From UBA9647 sp963739335 (GTDB lineage: Bacteria > Bacteroidota > Ignavibacteria > UBA10030), in the NCBI GenBank assembly GCA_963739335.1, contig CAVUAC010000085.1, positions 1 through 64,000 of the forward strand: DNA of 64,000 nucleotides, read 5' to 3'. Each line of letters starts with the position of its first letter. The stretch's first letter is position 1. Shown here in pieces: positions 18,336 to 28,228 of this stretch. A program made the position numbers and the translations under genes. Below the pieces are notes generated by a model. It had not been told where the DNA came from, did no database searches, and was given only the letters and a program-made list of their open reading frames with translations.

Positions 18336-19709
18336 AAACGATTATCGAACCATTCAAGATCAAATCTGTTGAGCCGATCCGCTTCACCACACGTGACGAG
18401 CGCGATGTAGTCCTGCGCAACGCTTTCTACAATCCGTTCCTCATCCATGCAGACGATGTGTTGGTTGATCTACTCACCGACAGCGGAACCTCTGCGATGA
18501 GTGCCAAGCAGTGGTCGGGAATCATGGATGGCGACGAGGCGTACGCGGGATCGAGGAGTTTCTTCCGATTCGAGAGCGCGGTGAAGAGTCTCACGGGATT
18601 CAAGCATATCATTCCTACGCACCAGGGACGTGCCGCCGAAAAGATTCTCTTCACCATCATGGGTGGAAAAGGGAAGTACATCCCCAACAATACGCACTTC
18701 GATACCACCCGCGCGAACGTCGAGTTCTCCGGGGCTGAGGCAGTCGATTTCCCGACGGAAGAAGGAAAAAGACCTGATCTGATCGCGGACTTCAAAGGGA
18801 ACATGAACCTGCCAGCGTTGCAGTCCTTCATCAAGAAAATTGGTCCGGCGAACATCCCCTTATGCATGATAACAGTGACAAACAATTCAGGCGGTGGACA
18901 GCCTGTCTCGATGTCCAATATTCGCGACACAAAGAAATTGGTCCAGCGCTACGGGATTCCCCTCTTCCTCGATGCCTGCAGATTCGCCGAGAACGCCTAT
19001 TTCATCAAGAAACGGGAGCCAGGTTATGCGCAGAAGCCTGTCGTGGACATTGCGAGGGAACTGTTCTCGTACGCCGATGGCTGTACCGATGAGCGCGAAG
19101 AAAGATGCTCTCGTGAACATGGGTGGATTTCTGGCTCTGAATGATAATACCTTAGCAGTGAACGCTCGAAACCTGTTGATCGTCACTGAGGGATTCCCGA
19201 CCTATGGTGGACTAGCAGGGCGCGACCTCGAAGCGATCGCACAGGGCCTGGAAGAAATCCTCGATGAGCATTACCTTAGATACCGGATACGATCGGTCGA
19301 GTATCTGGGCGAGAAGATCGTTGCAGGGGGCGTGCCGATCGTCGAACCCCCGGGCGGCCACGCGATCTATCTTGATGCCAAGCGGTTCGCTCCGCATATC
19401 CTACCGCACCAATATCCAGGTCAGGCAATTGTCGGGGAGCTCTATCTGGCAGGCGGAATACGTGCCGTCGAGATCGGGAGTGTGATGTTTGGCAGATACG
19501 ATTCTTCCGGAAAGTTGGTTTCTCCACCTATGGAATTGGTCCGGCTCGCTATTCCCCGTCGGGTTTACACCCAAAGTCACATCGATTACGTCATCGAAGT
19601 GATTCTGGATGTCTACGCGTGGAGACACGAACTTCGGGGTTTCAAGATCATTGAGGAAGCTCCGGTCCTCCGCCATTTCACCGCCAAGTTCGAACCGCTC
19701 ACCCGCTGA
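18332..19709 (+). CDS. tnaA: Tryptophanase / tyrosine phenol-lyase family beta-eliminase, one-base frameshift
   Basis: Tryptophanase splits tryptophan to indole, pyruvate and ammonia with PLP. The repaired protein is about 458 aa, the family length. It contains IPTHQGRAAEKILF, PNNTHFDTTRANVE, CMITVTNNSGGGQPVSM, IPLFLDACRFAENAYFI and SAKKDALVNMGGFLA, where the lysine pair includes the PLP-binding Lys. An extra G at about 19088 (TGTACCGATGAGC where TGTACCATGAGC would be in frame) falls just before the PLP lysine and splits the gene into two frames. The rest is well conserved, so sequencing error is likelier than decay. Tryptophanase is preferred over tyrosine phenol-lyase only weakly. Confidence 0.88.
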
Positions 19710-19794
19710 ATCACCGCGCGGAACCAAACCACAGAATATCATTGCATTCGAGGCCCAAACTTCATAAATTCTGCGAGATAATTCCCGGAACGCA

Positions 19795-20508
19795 ATGATC
19801 AAATGCTCCGTCTGTCTCGCAGAAAATGATGATTTTGCCACGACCTGTGTGCTATGCAAGGCTTTTTTGCAGGATCGTGTCCCGAATTTGAACCTTTTTG
19901 AGACAGGATGGAAGATCCTCGAATCCCCGCGGAAGGCATTTCGCACTATCAACCTCGCAGAACACAAGAACTATGGCTTGTTTTTGTTCTCGCTCTTCGG
20001 CATCAGCTTGTCGTTCACGTTCTTCTGGTACTTCAAGCTTGGAACTCGATTTGAGTCCCTTCTCGATCTCATGCCCTGGGCGGTGTGTGTCGGCGTAACG
20101 GGTGGCGTAGTATTGGCAGTGCCGATGACACTCATCTATCACCTTGTCGCAAAGCTTCTTGGGGGGTCAACGAATATTCGCGGTTCCTTCGCGTTGCTGG
20201 GATATTCTTTCACGCCGATCGTACTTTCCATTTTCCTTGTTCTTCCGATCGAGCTGTTAACGTTCGGCATGTACTTGTTCACTTCAAATCCGAGCCCCTA
20301 CTCCATCAAGCCCGCATCGTACATCGTCCTGGTTGGATTTGATGTGCTGCTATCAGTGTGGAGCATCGGCTTGGCCGTGCTCGGCACAAAGGTGGCACAC
20401 CGACTGAGCATCGCCAGATGTACGATTGCAGTTCTTTGCACTCTCGGGGTACTCGGTGGTTGTGTGTTTCTTGCGGCCCAGCAACTGCACCTGATGGATC
20501 GACTGTGA
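19795..20508 (+). CDS. Zinc-ribbon and Yip1-type membrane protein
   Basis: The 237-aa protein starts with two CxxC pairs (CSVC near residue 4 and CVLC near 19) forming a probable zinc ribbon. After a linker come about five membrane helices in the arrangement of the Yip1/DUF1282 family, including GYSFTPIVLSIFLVLPIELL. Function in bacteria is unknown. It is followed by a putative zinc peptidase gene 19 bases on. Confidence 0.7.
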   Translation: MIKCSVCLAENDDFATTCVLCKAFLQDRVPNLNLFETGWKILESPRKAFRTINLAEHKNYGLFLFSLFGISLSFTFFWYFKLGTRFESLLDLMPWAVCVGVTGGVVLAVPMTLIYHLVAKLLGGSTNIRGSFALLGYSFTPIVLSIFLVLPIELLTFGMYLFTSNPSPYSIKPASYIVLVGFDVLLSVWSIGLAVLGTKVAHRLSIARCTIAVLCTLGVLGGCVFLAAQQLHLMDRL

Positions 20509-20527
20509 GGGTGAAAGAGGGGACAGC

Positions 20528-20905
20528 ATGACTCGTCAGCAGTTTGAAGAGATTGCACAACACGCGTTCGACAGTCTGCCTGAGGGCTTCAAACGCAAAG
20601 TGGAAAATGTCCAGATCGTGGTGGAGGATGTTCCGTCAGAAGACGCCCTTGAACGCACGCGAGCTGGAAAACTCGGGCTACTCGGACTTTATCAGGGAGT
20701 CCCGTTGTTGCACCGGGGAACGTCGTACGGAATGTACCCTGTCGCCCCCGACAAGATAACGCTGTTTCAAAAGAACATTGAGCGGACGTGTGGCTCCGAG
20801 AAGGAAGTTGAACGTCGGATTGTAGAAGTACTGTTCCATGAACTTGGACACTATTTTGGTATGAACGAAAAACAGGTACGAGAAGCTTTGAAGAATTTCG
20901 AATAA
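20528..20905 (+). CDS. Small zincin-like metallopeptidase (COG3824 type)
   Basis: This 125-aa protein has an HExxH zinc site in VLFHELGHYFGM near residue 110 and the family features LGLYQGVPL and PDKITLFQKNIE. Such proteins form a minimal zincin fold without a signal peptide; their substrate is not known. Confidence 0.85.
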   Translation: MTRQQFEEIAQHAFDSLPEGFKRKVENVQIVVEDVPSEDALERTRAGKLGLLGLYQGVPLLHRGTSYGMYPVAPDKITLFQKNIERTCGSEKEVERRIVEVLFHELGHYFGMNEKQVREALKNFE

Positions 20906-20937
20906 GCCCGGGCATCAATCTACGGAGAACCCACCCT

Positions 20938-21237
20938 ATGCCGAAAGTCCTGCTACAAATTTCCTATGACATCGATCCGGAAAAGCGCGATCAATACCTG
21001 GCTCTGGTGAAAGAACTGAAAGCCCACTTCCGCCAGGTGAGGAATAAGACCTATACGGTCTACGAACAGAAAGGGAAGAAGAACTCCTTCGTCGAGGAAT
21101 TCACCTGCACGTCGATGGACGAGTTCGATGCACTGGAGGACAACCTGGACGAAAAAAGCGAAGACCTTGTGAATCAGCTGGAGAGTATGGTGAAGGAGGG
21201 GAAAACCCGATATACCACATTAACGGAAATCGACTGA
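20938..21237 (+). CDS. Small dimeric alpha/beta-barrel-like protein
   Basis: The 99-aa protein opens with a beta strand, VLLQISYDIDPEKRDQYL, followed by helix and strand segments consistent with the ferredoxin-like dimeric alpha/beta barrel fold (antibiotic monooxygenase-like). No catalytic residues can be assigned. An ACGGAGAA precedes the ATG. Confidence 0.6.
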   Translation: MPKVLLQISYDIDPEKRDQYLALVKELKAHFRQVRNKTYTVYEQKGKKNSFVEEFTCTSMDEFDALEDNLDEKSEDLVNQLESMVKEGKTRYTTLTEID

Positions 21238-21243
21238 TTACAG

Positions 21244-21278
21244 TGTTCAGCCTCGGACGGTTCGTCCGAGGCTGAACA
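21244..21278. terminator. Bidirectional hairpin between convergent genes
   Basis: A perfect 16-bp stem (21244-21259 with 21263-21278) with a 3-base loop lies between the plus-strand gene ending at 21237 and the peptidase gene ending at 21286. There is no long T tract on either side. Confidence 0.75.
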
Positions 21279-21285
21279 TTCCCAC

Positions 21286-23094
21286 CTAGTTTCTTCTGTC
21301 GAGCTTCACCCGCGTTGACTTCGTTTCACTTCCTCGTTTGAATACAACATGCACTTCGTCGCCAGGCTTGTGCTCACCGAGAGCATACATGAAGTCATAA
21401 AGGTTCTTGATATCAACCCTTCCGATCTTGATGATGATATCTCCTCCCTGCATCCCTGCCTTGGCTGCAGGACCCCCTTCCCGCACCCCTGAGATCTTCG
21501 CTCCTTGAACCTGCTCGCCAAAATCCGGGATGGTACCCATGGTTACCGTTGAGCTTCTCCCCGTTGCAGCAGGCCGGGGAGACTCCACTGCGACGTACTG
21601 CGGACGGTCCGAAGTCTCGTCAAGGTCCTGTGCTATCTCCTCGACATAGCGAACGATCTTTTCCATCCCTTGGTAGTTGATCTTGTCGTATGTGTCGGAG
21701 GGTAGGTGATAATCTGGATGAGTGTCGGTGAAGAAAAAGAAGACAGGAATATGCTTGGCATAGAATGATGATTGATCGCTCGGGCCGTAACCGTCCTTGC
21801 TCAGTCTCAGAACAAAGGCGGAATCCTTGTTGTGCCTATTCGCAATCGTCTCGAAACCGACGGATGTTCCGACTCCTTGGACGATTAAGCTCCTGTTCCT
21901 GAGCCGCCCAATCATATCCATGTTGATCATTGCGACAGTGCGCTCGAGAGGCAAGATAGGATGATTCACGTAGTAGCCCGATCCAAGAAGGCCCATCTCC
22001 TCGCCAGTGAACGAGATAAACACGATGCTTCTTTTCAGTGTTTCCTTTTTGTAGGCAAATGCTTGGGCCAGCTCAAGCACACCGGCCGTACCCGAAGCAT
22101 TGTCGTCTGCCCCGTGGTGAATAGCGACAGTATCAGGCTTGAGAGAGCCGGATTCTTCTCCACCCATGCCCAAGTGATCGTAATGAGCTCCAATGACTAT
22201 CACCTGATTCTTGAGTTCCGGGTCGTTACCCTCAAGCATTCCAATGACATTTCTTGTCCTTTGACGAATCTCCTTTACGTCTATCGCAACGTGGATGGAT
22301 ACTCCCGGCAACGAGAAAGACTTTGGCGCCCAGTTCTTGTTGATTTCCTTCTGCAGATCCTTCAGCGACGTGCCAGACACCTTCAGAAGCTCATCAGCGA
22401 CCTTTCTTGTGACGTTGACAGCAAGGATGCCAGCGTTGCCGGTTGCATTGTCATAGGTTAGTTTCATCAGCTCGTCGGTATCAGAATCCTCGGGTCCAGT
22501 GACCATAATAACCCCTTTGGCGCCAAGTTCTTGAGCCTTTGAAGCTTTGTAGCGCAATGATGCAAACTGGTTCAAGCTACGTGTCGAATCAGAGGGTGGA
22601 GCATTACGCAGCACCATGATCACTTTGCCTTTGACATCTACGCCTGCGTAGTCGTCATACTTCTTGGCGGTATCAGAAATCCCATAGCCGACAAATACCA
22701 AGCCCCCTTCAAAGGAGTTGCTCGATGAGAATCCCAGGGGTCGAAAACCCTTATCCACCACAGCGGCGCTCTTCTCGCCGGCCGCTGTATAGGCGAATGC
22801 GTTGTTGGGACCGAGTGTAACAGCAACGACGATGTCAAAATTCTGAAAGTACGTGCCTTCATCGCCAACGGGCTTAAGGCCGTAGGTTTTGAGTTCATTT
22901 GCAATGTACTGAGCGGCAGCCTCGGCGCCTTTTGAGCCGGCTTTGCGCCCTTCGAGTTGGTCTGAGGCAAGGTATTTCACGTGGTTCGCCAGCTCAGCAG
23001 CCGTGACCTGTGGACTCGACTGGGCGAAGAGCGAAAGAGACACCAGCAAAGAAAACATCACAAGCAAGAAAAGGACCCGCTGTAGCTGATTCAT
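21286..23094 (-). CDS. Secreted M28 family zinc aminopeptidase with PA and PDZ domains
   Basis: The 602-aa protein begins with a signal peptide (about residues 1-24, ending LSLFAQ). A PA-type insert follows near 130-250. The M28 catalytic domain shows its metal ligands in IGAHYDHLGMGG, HGADDNASGTAGVLEL and SFTGEEMGLLGSGYY. A C-terminal PDZ domain spans about 505-600, with GGPAAKAGMQGGDIIIKI. It probably trims peptides in the periplasm or outside the cell. It starts 8 bases after the upstream SDR gene ends. Confidence 0.92.
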   Translation of the reverse strand: MNQLQRVLFLLVMFSLLVSLSLFAQSSPQVTAAELANHVKYLASDQLEGRKAGSKGAEAAAQYIANELKTYGLKPVGDEGTYFQNFDIVVAVTLGPNNAFAYTAAGEKSAAVVDKGFRPLGFSSSNSFEGGLVFVGYGISDTAKKYDDYAGVDVKGKVIMVLRNAPPSDSTRSLNQFASLRYKASKAQELGAKGVIMVTGPEDSDTDELMKLTYDNATGNAGILAVNVTRKVADELLKVSGTSLKDLQKEINKNWAPKSFSLPGVSIHVAIDVKEIRQRTRNVIGMLEGNDPELKNQVIVIGAHYDHLGMGGEESGSLKPDTVAIHHGADDNASGTAGVLELAQAFAYKKETLKRSIVFISFTGEEMGLLGSGYYVNHPILPLERTVAMINMDMIGRLRNRSLIVQGVGTSVGFETIANRHNKDSAFVLRLSKDGYGPSDQSSFYAKHIPVFFFFTDTHPDYHLPSDTYDKINYQGMEKIVRYVEEIAQDLDETSDRPQYVAVESPRPAATGRSSTVTMGTIPDFGEQVQGAKISGVREGGPAAKAGMQGGDIIIKIGRVDIKNLYDFMYALGEHKPGDEVHVVFKRGSETKSTRVKLDRRN

Positions 23095-23102
23095 ACCATC
23101 TC

Positions 23103-23831
23103 CTATTTGGTTTTCACGAATTCCTGCGCCTCAAAGTACTGGCCGTTCACTGTGCGGCTTTCGTCGGATGCAAGATAGACAAATACTTCTGTGACCTCGG
23201 CAGGGGACTTGAGCTTCGAGCGATCCTCTTCCGGATATGCTGCGCGCCGCATATCGGTGTTCATTGGTCCCGGATTCACAGAATTCACCCGGATTCCGAG
23301 CTGCCCGACCTCGTCCGCCAGCGTTTGCGTGAACCCCTCCAGAGCAAACTTCGAGACCGCGTACGCACCCCACCGGCGACGGCCTGCCTTGCCAACAGAG
23401 GAACTGACATTGATGATCGACCCCGACCGCTGCTGAATCATCGATGGCAAGAAGGCTCTCGTCACAGTGAACAGTCCGTTAACATTGACATTAATTACGC
23501 GATCCCAGGTTGCCCTCGTCCATTCTGCGATCTCGACCCGTGAACCAAGCAACGAGGCATTGTTGATCAACACATCGATTGACCCAAACTCTGAAAGGAC
23601 GGACCGCGCGAAGCCATCTACTTGATCAGCATCGGAAATATCGCATGCAGCAACAAAAGGAGGAAATCCTCGGACACTCAGATCGAGCGCCAGCCTGTTC
23701 AGATCGTCGAAGGACCGCGCACAGAGTGCGAGCCTTGCTCCTCCGTCGGCAAATCTCGAGGCGAGAGCGCAACCCAATCCTCTCGATGCTCCAGTGATGA
23801 CAACGCGCTTGCCCTTGACTCTCAATGGCAC
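23103..23831 (-). CDS. Short-chain dehydrogenase/reductase
   Basis: This is a 242-aa classical SDR. The cofactor-binding glycines are in VVITGASRGLGCALA, the NNA motif in DVLINNASLL, the catalytic serine in IINVSSSVGKAG and the Y-x3-K in GAYAVSKFALEG. The sequence NPGPMNTDM is usual after the active site. Substrate is unknown. Confidence 0.88.
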   Translation of the reverse strand: MPLRVKGKRVVITGASRGLGCALASRFADGGARLALCARSFDDLNRLALDLSVRGFPPFVAACDISDADQVDGFARSVLSEFGSIDVLINNASLLGSRVEIAEWTRATWDRVINVNVNGLFTVTRAFLPSMIQQRSGSIINVSSSVGKAGRRRWGAYAVSKFALEGFTQTLADEVGQLGIRVNSVNPGPMNTDMRRAAYPEEDRSKLKSPAEVTEVFVYLASDESRTVNGQYFEAQEFVKTK

Positions 23832-23867
23832 AGTCTTTGTCCGTTATCAGGTGAAAACGAATGCTGC

Positions 23868-24923
23868 TCAGTCGACCCAGTCGGCAACGAAGATGTTGAA
23901 TTCGTATCGACCCGTTGCATGACGATCGGATACGAAAACGATTTTCTTCCCGTCGCGCGTGAACATGGCAAACGAATTGAAATACCCGCCGAATGTCACC
24001 TGCTCCAAACTTGAACCGTCGGCCTTCATGGTGAAGAGCTCAAAATGCCTGCCGCCGGGATCCTTCATGTTGGAGGAGAATACGATGCGTTTGTCATCAG
24101 GGAAGAAAAACGGCGCAAAATTCGCATTTCCGTTGTTGGTCAGTTGCTTCTTGTTTTTGCCGTCAGCGTCGCACATGAAGATCTCCATTTTCCCCGGTTT
24201 GACAAGTTGTTCCGCAAGGAGGTCCCGATACTCTCGTACTTCTGCGCTGTCGGTGGGATGATAGCCCCGGTAAACGATCTTCTTGCTATCCCAGGAGAAA
24301 AATGCGCCTCCGTCATAACCGAGTTCGTGCGTGACCCGTCGTATTCCCGAACCATCGAGGTTCATGGTGTACAATTCCAGATCGCCGTCGCGGGAAGAGG
24401 TAAACACAATTTTGTCGCCCTTCGGCGAAATTGTCGCTTCGGCATCATATCCGGCGCTCGCGGTCAGAATTTTGAGGTCGCTGCCATCCGCGTTCGCTGA
24501 GTAGATATCATAGTCATGAAATACACCCCACACGTAGCCTTTCGACTTATCGGCAGATGGTGGACAGTTGTCGCCATGCCCATGGGTCGATGCAAAGAGA
24601 ATTTTCGCGTCTCCAGGGAAAAAGTAACCACAGGTCGTGCGCCCCTTCCCGGTACTGACGAGCTTCTGTTCTGAACCATCGATGTTCATGGTGAACATCT
24701 GGTCACAACTGTAGGGGGGACGTGTGGATTGAAAAATGAGGCGCTGGCCGTCGAAGGAAAAATATGCTTCGGCATTCGTTCCACCAAACGTCAACTGCCG
24801 AATATTGCGAAGATGGCGCTCATCGGGATGCCGCAATGAGTCCGGTCCGTTGGCGAGCATCGTTGCCACAAGAAGAACTGTAGCAGACATCAAACAAAGA
24901 ATTCGGAGCATACACTTCACCAA
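23868..24923 (-). CDS. Secreted TolB-like beta-propeller protein with PD40 repeats
   Basis: The 351-aa protein has a signal peptide (about residues 1-24) and then at least six WD40-like PD40 repeats of the form DGxxIxFxSxRDGxxxxYxMxxDGS, for example GDKIVFTSSRDGDLELYTM. Such propellers bind partners in the periplasm. The rest of a Tol-Pal system is not nearby, so it is not TolB itself. Role unknown. Confidence 0.78.
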   Translation of the reverse strand: MVKCMLRILCLMSATVLLVATMLANGPDSLRHPDERHLRNIRQLTFGGTNAEAYFSFDGQRLIFQSTRPPYSCDQMFTMNIDGSEQKLVSTGKGRTTCGYFFPGDAKILFASTHGHGDNCPPSADKSKGYVWGVFHDYDIYSANADGSDLKILTASAGYDAEATISPKGDKIVFTSSRDGDLELYTMNLDGSGIRRVTHELGYDGGAFFSWDSKKIVYRGYHPTDSAEVREYRDLLAEQLVKPGKMEIFMCDADGKNKKQLTNNGNANFAPFFFPDDKRIVFSSNMKDPGGRHFELFTMKADGSSLEQVTFGGYFNSFAMFTRDGKKIVFVSDRHATGRYEFNIFVADWVD

Positions 24924-25004
24924 AAAGTGGTTGAATGGGATGTTACTCGACTATACGAGGAGCACATCGTTTCTCTGCGGCACGCCGTCATCCCCGAGAT
25001 TGCT

Positions 25005-25544
25005 TCATTTCAAGCCGGCGAGCGCTGTCTTGAGTTTGTTGAAGTCCTGAAGGTCAGCGACACTGTATTCCATATTCTTGTACACAATCATTCCTTGCTT
25101 ATTTACAACGAACACAGTGCGCTTGTTGTAGAGGGATTTTTCGTCGAAGCTGTCATACAGCTTTGCGACAACGTGACCATGATCGCTGAGGAGTTTGAAC
25201 GGCAGGTTGTGAAACTTGGCCCATTCGTGGTGAGACCAGACATAGTCGCCGCTGATCGCCAAGACCTCCGCATCCAAGCTCTGCAGGGCGACAAAGTTGT
25301 CTCGCATGGTGCAGACTTCCTTCGTGCACCCGGTACTCCAATCGGCGGGATAGAATGCGACAATGATTGCACGTTTTCCCTGGAGGTCGGAAAGCTTGAG
25401 GGGAATCCTCGAAATTGAATCCTTTGTGGCGTACGGAAGAGCAAAATCGGGCGCATATGCGCCCACCTTTGGTTCATTCTGGCCTTGAGCGTCGAGATCG
25501 AGCGCAAGAAGCAGGAACGAAACGACTAAAAAAATGGTTTTCAT
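25005..25544 (-). CDS. Exported AhpC/TSA-type peroxiredoxin
   Basis: The 179-aa protein carries a signal peptide (about residues 1-20). The thioredoxin-fold peroxidatic site is FYPADWSTGCTKEVCTMRDN near residue 70, with two cysteines five residues apart. It likely removes peroxides in the periplasm. It is divergent from the metal-uptake cluster. Confidence 0.82.
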   Translation of the reverse strand: MKTIFLVVSFLLLALDLDAQGQNEPKVGAYAPDFALPYATKDSISRIPLKLSDLQGKRAIIVAFYPADWSTGCTKEVCTMRDNFVALQSLDAEVLAISGDYVWSHHEWAKFHNLPFKLLSDHGHVVAKLYDSFDEKSLYNKRTVFVVNKQGMIVYKNMEYSVADLQDFNKLKTALAGLK

Positions 25545-25592
25545 GATAGGTTTGAAAATATGCTAAATCAAGATACCGGTTCTTCGACTGAA

Positions 25593-25649
25593 ATGCAATA
25601 AACCAGTATCCTTGTTTCTCTCTCAGTTGCTCCTTACATTGTATTGCAT
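25593..25649. promoter_or_regulatory. Inverted repeat in the divergent region before the metal-uptake genes
   Basis: ATGCAATA (25593-25600) and TATTGCAT (25642-25649) are perfect inverted copies 41 bases apart, the second overlapping the start codon at 25648. They could be two operator half-sites for a metal regulator such as Zur. No known consensus was matched, so this is a suggestion only. Confidence 0.3.
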
Positions 25650-26001
25650 GACAAAGAACGTTGGGAAGCAAATCGCGGTCCTTGCCTTGATCGCCGTCCA
25701 TGTGGGGGCATCGCTTTTCATGCCGTTCTCACATCAACATGTTCTTTACGGAAGCTCCAACAGCCGACAGACCATTCAGAGCCACGATTGTGGCGCGAAC
25801 GAGATTCACAAACCTCTCGACGATTCCTGTCATTGTCTTCTGTGCCTGCGTGATTCATCTTCGATTGCACTCCTCGTTTTCTTTTCCGAGGTCCCAAAGA
25901 CTTGCGTACAGCCACTCGTAGAATGTGTGGCAAGCCCGACGTCCTCGAACGGTGAACACTTCTCTGAGCCCGATCGGGGTCCGCCGTCATTGTCTGCCTG
26001 A
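25648..26001 (+). CDS. Small exported Cys/His-rich protein, first gene of metal-uptake cluster
   Basis: The 117-aa protein starts with a signal-like helix (about residues 6-24) followed by SHQHVL, a HDCG and a CHCLLC cluster, and ends in RGPPSLSA. Small exported proteins with His/Cys clusters and an RxPP tail often sit beside metal transport genes. I do not recognise the family. Metal binding and a role in zinc handling are inferred from context. An upstream in-frame TTG at 25612 is less likely. Confidence 0.6.
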   Translation: MTKNVGKQIAVLALIAVHVGASLFMPFSHQHVLYGSSNSRQTIQSHDCGANEIHKPLDDSCHCLLCLRDSSSIALLVFFSEVPKTCVQPLVECVASPTSSNGEHFSEPDRGPPSLSA

Positions 26002-26071
26002 GTCAGATTCTCATCGTAACATATTCTTCGTTTCTCGAATTCACTGGGACAATCTTCATTCAGGTGGACCT

Positions 26072-27238
26072 ATGAACTCTTCCAAGATCATGTGTGTTGT
26101 CGTTATTCTTATGTTCCTGATCTGTGACAGAGCGGCTGCGCAGCAGACAGATTCGACTGCAGTTGCAGATTCACTTCTTCTCGTTCAACTTCAGCGATCG
26201 ATGCAGCCGGCAACTCCAAGTGTTCAACAACAGCCGGCTCCCGCGCCCCGCTCGACGTTGAGCACGAATCCGGACATTAGCGCAATCGGAGATTTCCGGA
26301 CCTCGTATACCAGCGTCGGACCAAGAAAGGTCGATCTGTATCTGAATCAGCTCGAGTTACAGGTTTCATCGGTTGTGGATCCATATGCGCGAGCGGATTT
26401 CATGTTTTCCTTTGGAAAGGACTTCAATACTGGAGAGCTTGCCTCGGCGCTCGAGATTGCTACTCTGACATCAGTTTCGCTTCCCTATCAACTCCAACTG
26501 ACGCTCGGGAAATTCAAACCGGTGTTCGGCAAGGTGAATATTCTTCATCCCCACGTGTTCAGTTTCGTTGATTTCCCGAAAATGACGGCGAACTACTTTG
26601 ATACTGAGGGGATGTATATGGAAGGAGCCTCTGTCAGCTGGCTTGTACCGAATCCATATGACTTTTTCCAGGAACTGACATTCGAAGTTGGACGCGTCGG
26701 GTCAGAACCCAACGCGTCGCTTGTTCGAGGGGAGAACAGTCAGCTGTCGTATGTCGGCCACCTCAAGAACTTCTTCGATTTGGCTCAGAATTCCACGCTC
26801 GAGTTTGGGTTGTCTGGACTCATCGGTCCCAATCGCTTCGGTTTCTCCACTTCAATCGGAGGACTCGATCTCACCTACAAATGGAAGCCGGTTCGGTACA
26901 ACGTGCTCCAATCGTTTACATGGCAGAGCGAGATCCTTTTCTCAAACATGAGATTGTCCGACGCGAATGTGGCGCAGACGCACGGCGCGTATTCACTGGC
27001 CGAATATCAGTTTGCACAACGTTGGTTTGTGGGCGCACGCTACGATTATTCCCAGTACCCGGACAACGCAGCCCGAAGAGATGTGGCAGGCACAGCGTTG
27101 CTACGATTCCAGCCCACGGAGTTCCAAGTCCTTGCGCTCGAGTATCAATATACGGATCGGAATTATGACCGGAGCACTAACCAAATAACCTTCAGGATCA
27201 TATTCGGAATAGGAACCCACGCTGCTCATCAATACTAA
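26072..27238 (+). CDS. Outer-membrane porin-like protein of the metal-uptake cluster
   Basis: The 388-aa protein has a signal peptide (about residues 1-22, ending RAAAQ), a short low-complexity linker rich in Q, P and A, and then many alternating beta strands typical of a barrel, including LGKFKPVFGKVNILHPHVF. No TonB plug was seen. Its position ahead of a zinc-type binding protein and permease suggests a passive outer-membrane channel for metal ions. ATG 26072 is chosen because it gives a proper signal peptide. Confidence 0.68.
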   Translation: MNSSKIMCVVVILMFLICDRAAAQQTDSTAVADSLLLVQLQRSMQPATPSVQQQPAPAPRSTLSTNPDISAIGDFRTSYTSVGPRKVDLYLNQLELQVSSVVDPYARADFMFSFGKDFNTGELASALEIATLTSVSLPYQLQLTLGKFKPVFGKVNILHPHVFSFVDFPKMTANYFDTEGMYMEGASVSWLVPNPYDFFQELTFEVGRVGSEPNASLVRGENSQLSYVGHLKNFFDLAQNSTLEFGLSGLIGPNRFGFSTSIGGLDLTYKWKPVRYNVLQSFTWQSEILFSNMRLSDANVAQTHGAYSLAEYQFAQRWFVGARYDYSQYPDNAARRDVAGTALLRFQPTEFQVLALEYQYTDRNYDRSTNQITFRIIFGIGTHAAHQY

Positions 27239-27277
27239 TTGAAGCTTAGATTTCATTTCACATATTGGAGACGAATC

Positions 27278-28197
27278 ATGATGTCGAAAAAGAGATTACG
27301 ATCTACTGCTGGTCTATCACTGCTTTGCGCTTTCCTGGCGTATTCATCCGGCTTCGCGCAACTCAAAGTTGTTGCCACAATCACGGACCTGCAGAGCATT
27401 ACCAAACTGATCGGCGGCGAACAAGTGGATGCATTCGCCATCGCTACAGGCTTTCAGAATCCTCATTTCGTCGATCCGAAGCCAAGCTACATTCTGAAGC
27501 TTGCGCGCGCTGATGTCTTTGTGACCGTTGGATTGGATTTGGAGATCGGCTGGGTACCTCCGCTTCTGAACAGCGCGAGGAACTCTAAGATCGAGAAGGG
27601 GGGTGAGGGGTATGTTGACGCCTCAGTGAACATTCCACTTCTCCAGGTTCCTACAAGCGCAAGCAGAGGGCAGGGTGATATTCACATTTATGGCAATCCG
27701 CATTACTGGCTGGATCCGCTCAATGGCAAGATCATAGCCAGAAACATTTTCGAAGCGCTGGTTCGGGTCGATCCCGATCATCGCTCGCTGTACGAAGCAA
27801 ATCTCAAGAAGTTCAATGAAACGATTGATCTGAAGACAAAGGAGTGGAGGAAAAAATGCACCCCTATGCAGGCACGAAGATCATTGCCTATCACAACGAG
27901 TGGCCATACTTCGAGCAGCGCTTCGGGTTGCAGATCGCCGACTTCCTGGAACCGAAGCCTGGAATTCCTCCCACTCCGTCACAGCTTCTCAAAGTCATTA
28001 ATGAAATGAAACACGATCACATCAAGATCATCATTATCTCACCGTATTTCACCACGGAGTCCGCCGATCTCGTCGCACGGAATAGCGGCGGTAAGGTCGT
28101 TACGCTGGCGACCTCGGTCGGCGCCAATGATCGAATCAACACTTACTATGACCTTTTTGATTACAACATCGCACAACTCGTAGAGGCTTTGCGATAA
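27278..28197 (+). CDS. znuA: Metal ABC transporter substrate-binding protein (ZnuA-like), one-base frameshift
   Basis: This periplasmic solute-binding protein of cluster A-I captures Zn, Mn or Fe. After a signal peptide, metal-ligand segments appear in order: GFQNPHFVDPKPSYI, GNPHYWLDPLNGK, IIAYHNEWPYF and later the acidic loop ATSVGANDR. No His-rich loop is present. A run of six A at about 27849-27854 should hold seven: the frame changes there and the second half continues as MHPYAGTKIIAYHNEW. The repaired product is about 306 aa. This looks like a homopolymer read error. Confidence 0.85.
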
Positions 28198-28228
28198 AGC
28201 TTCGATAATCCGGACTGGAGAAAAAACC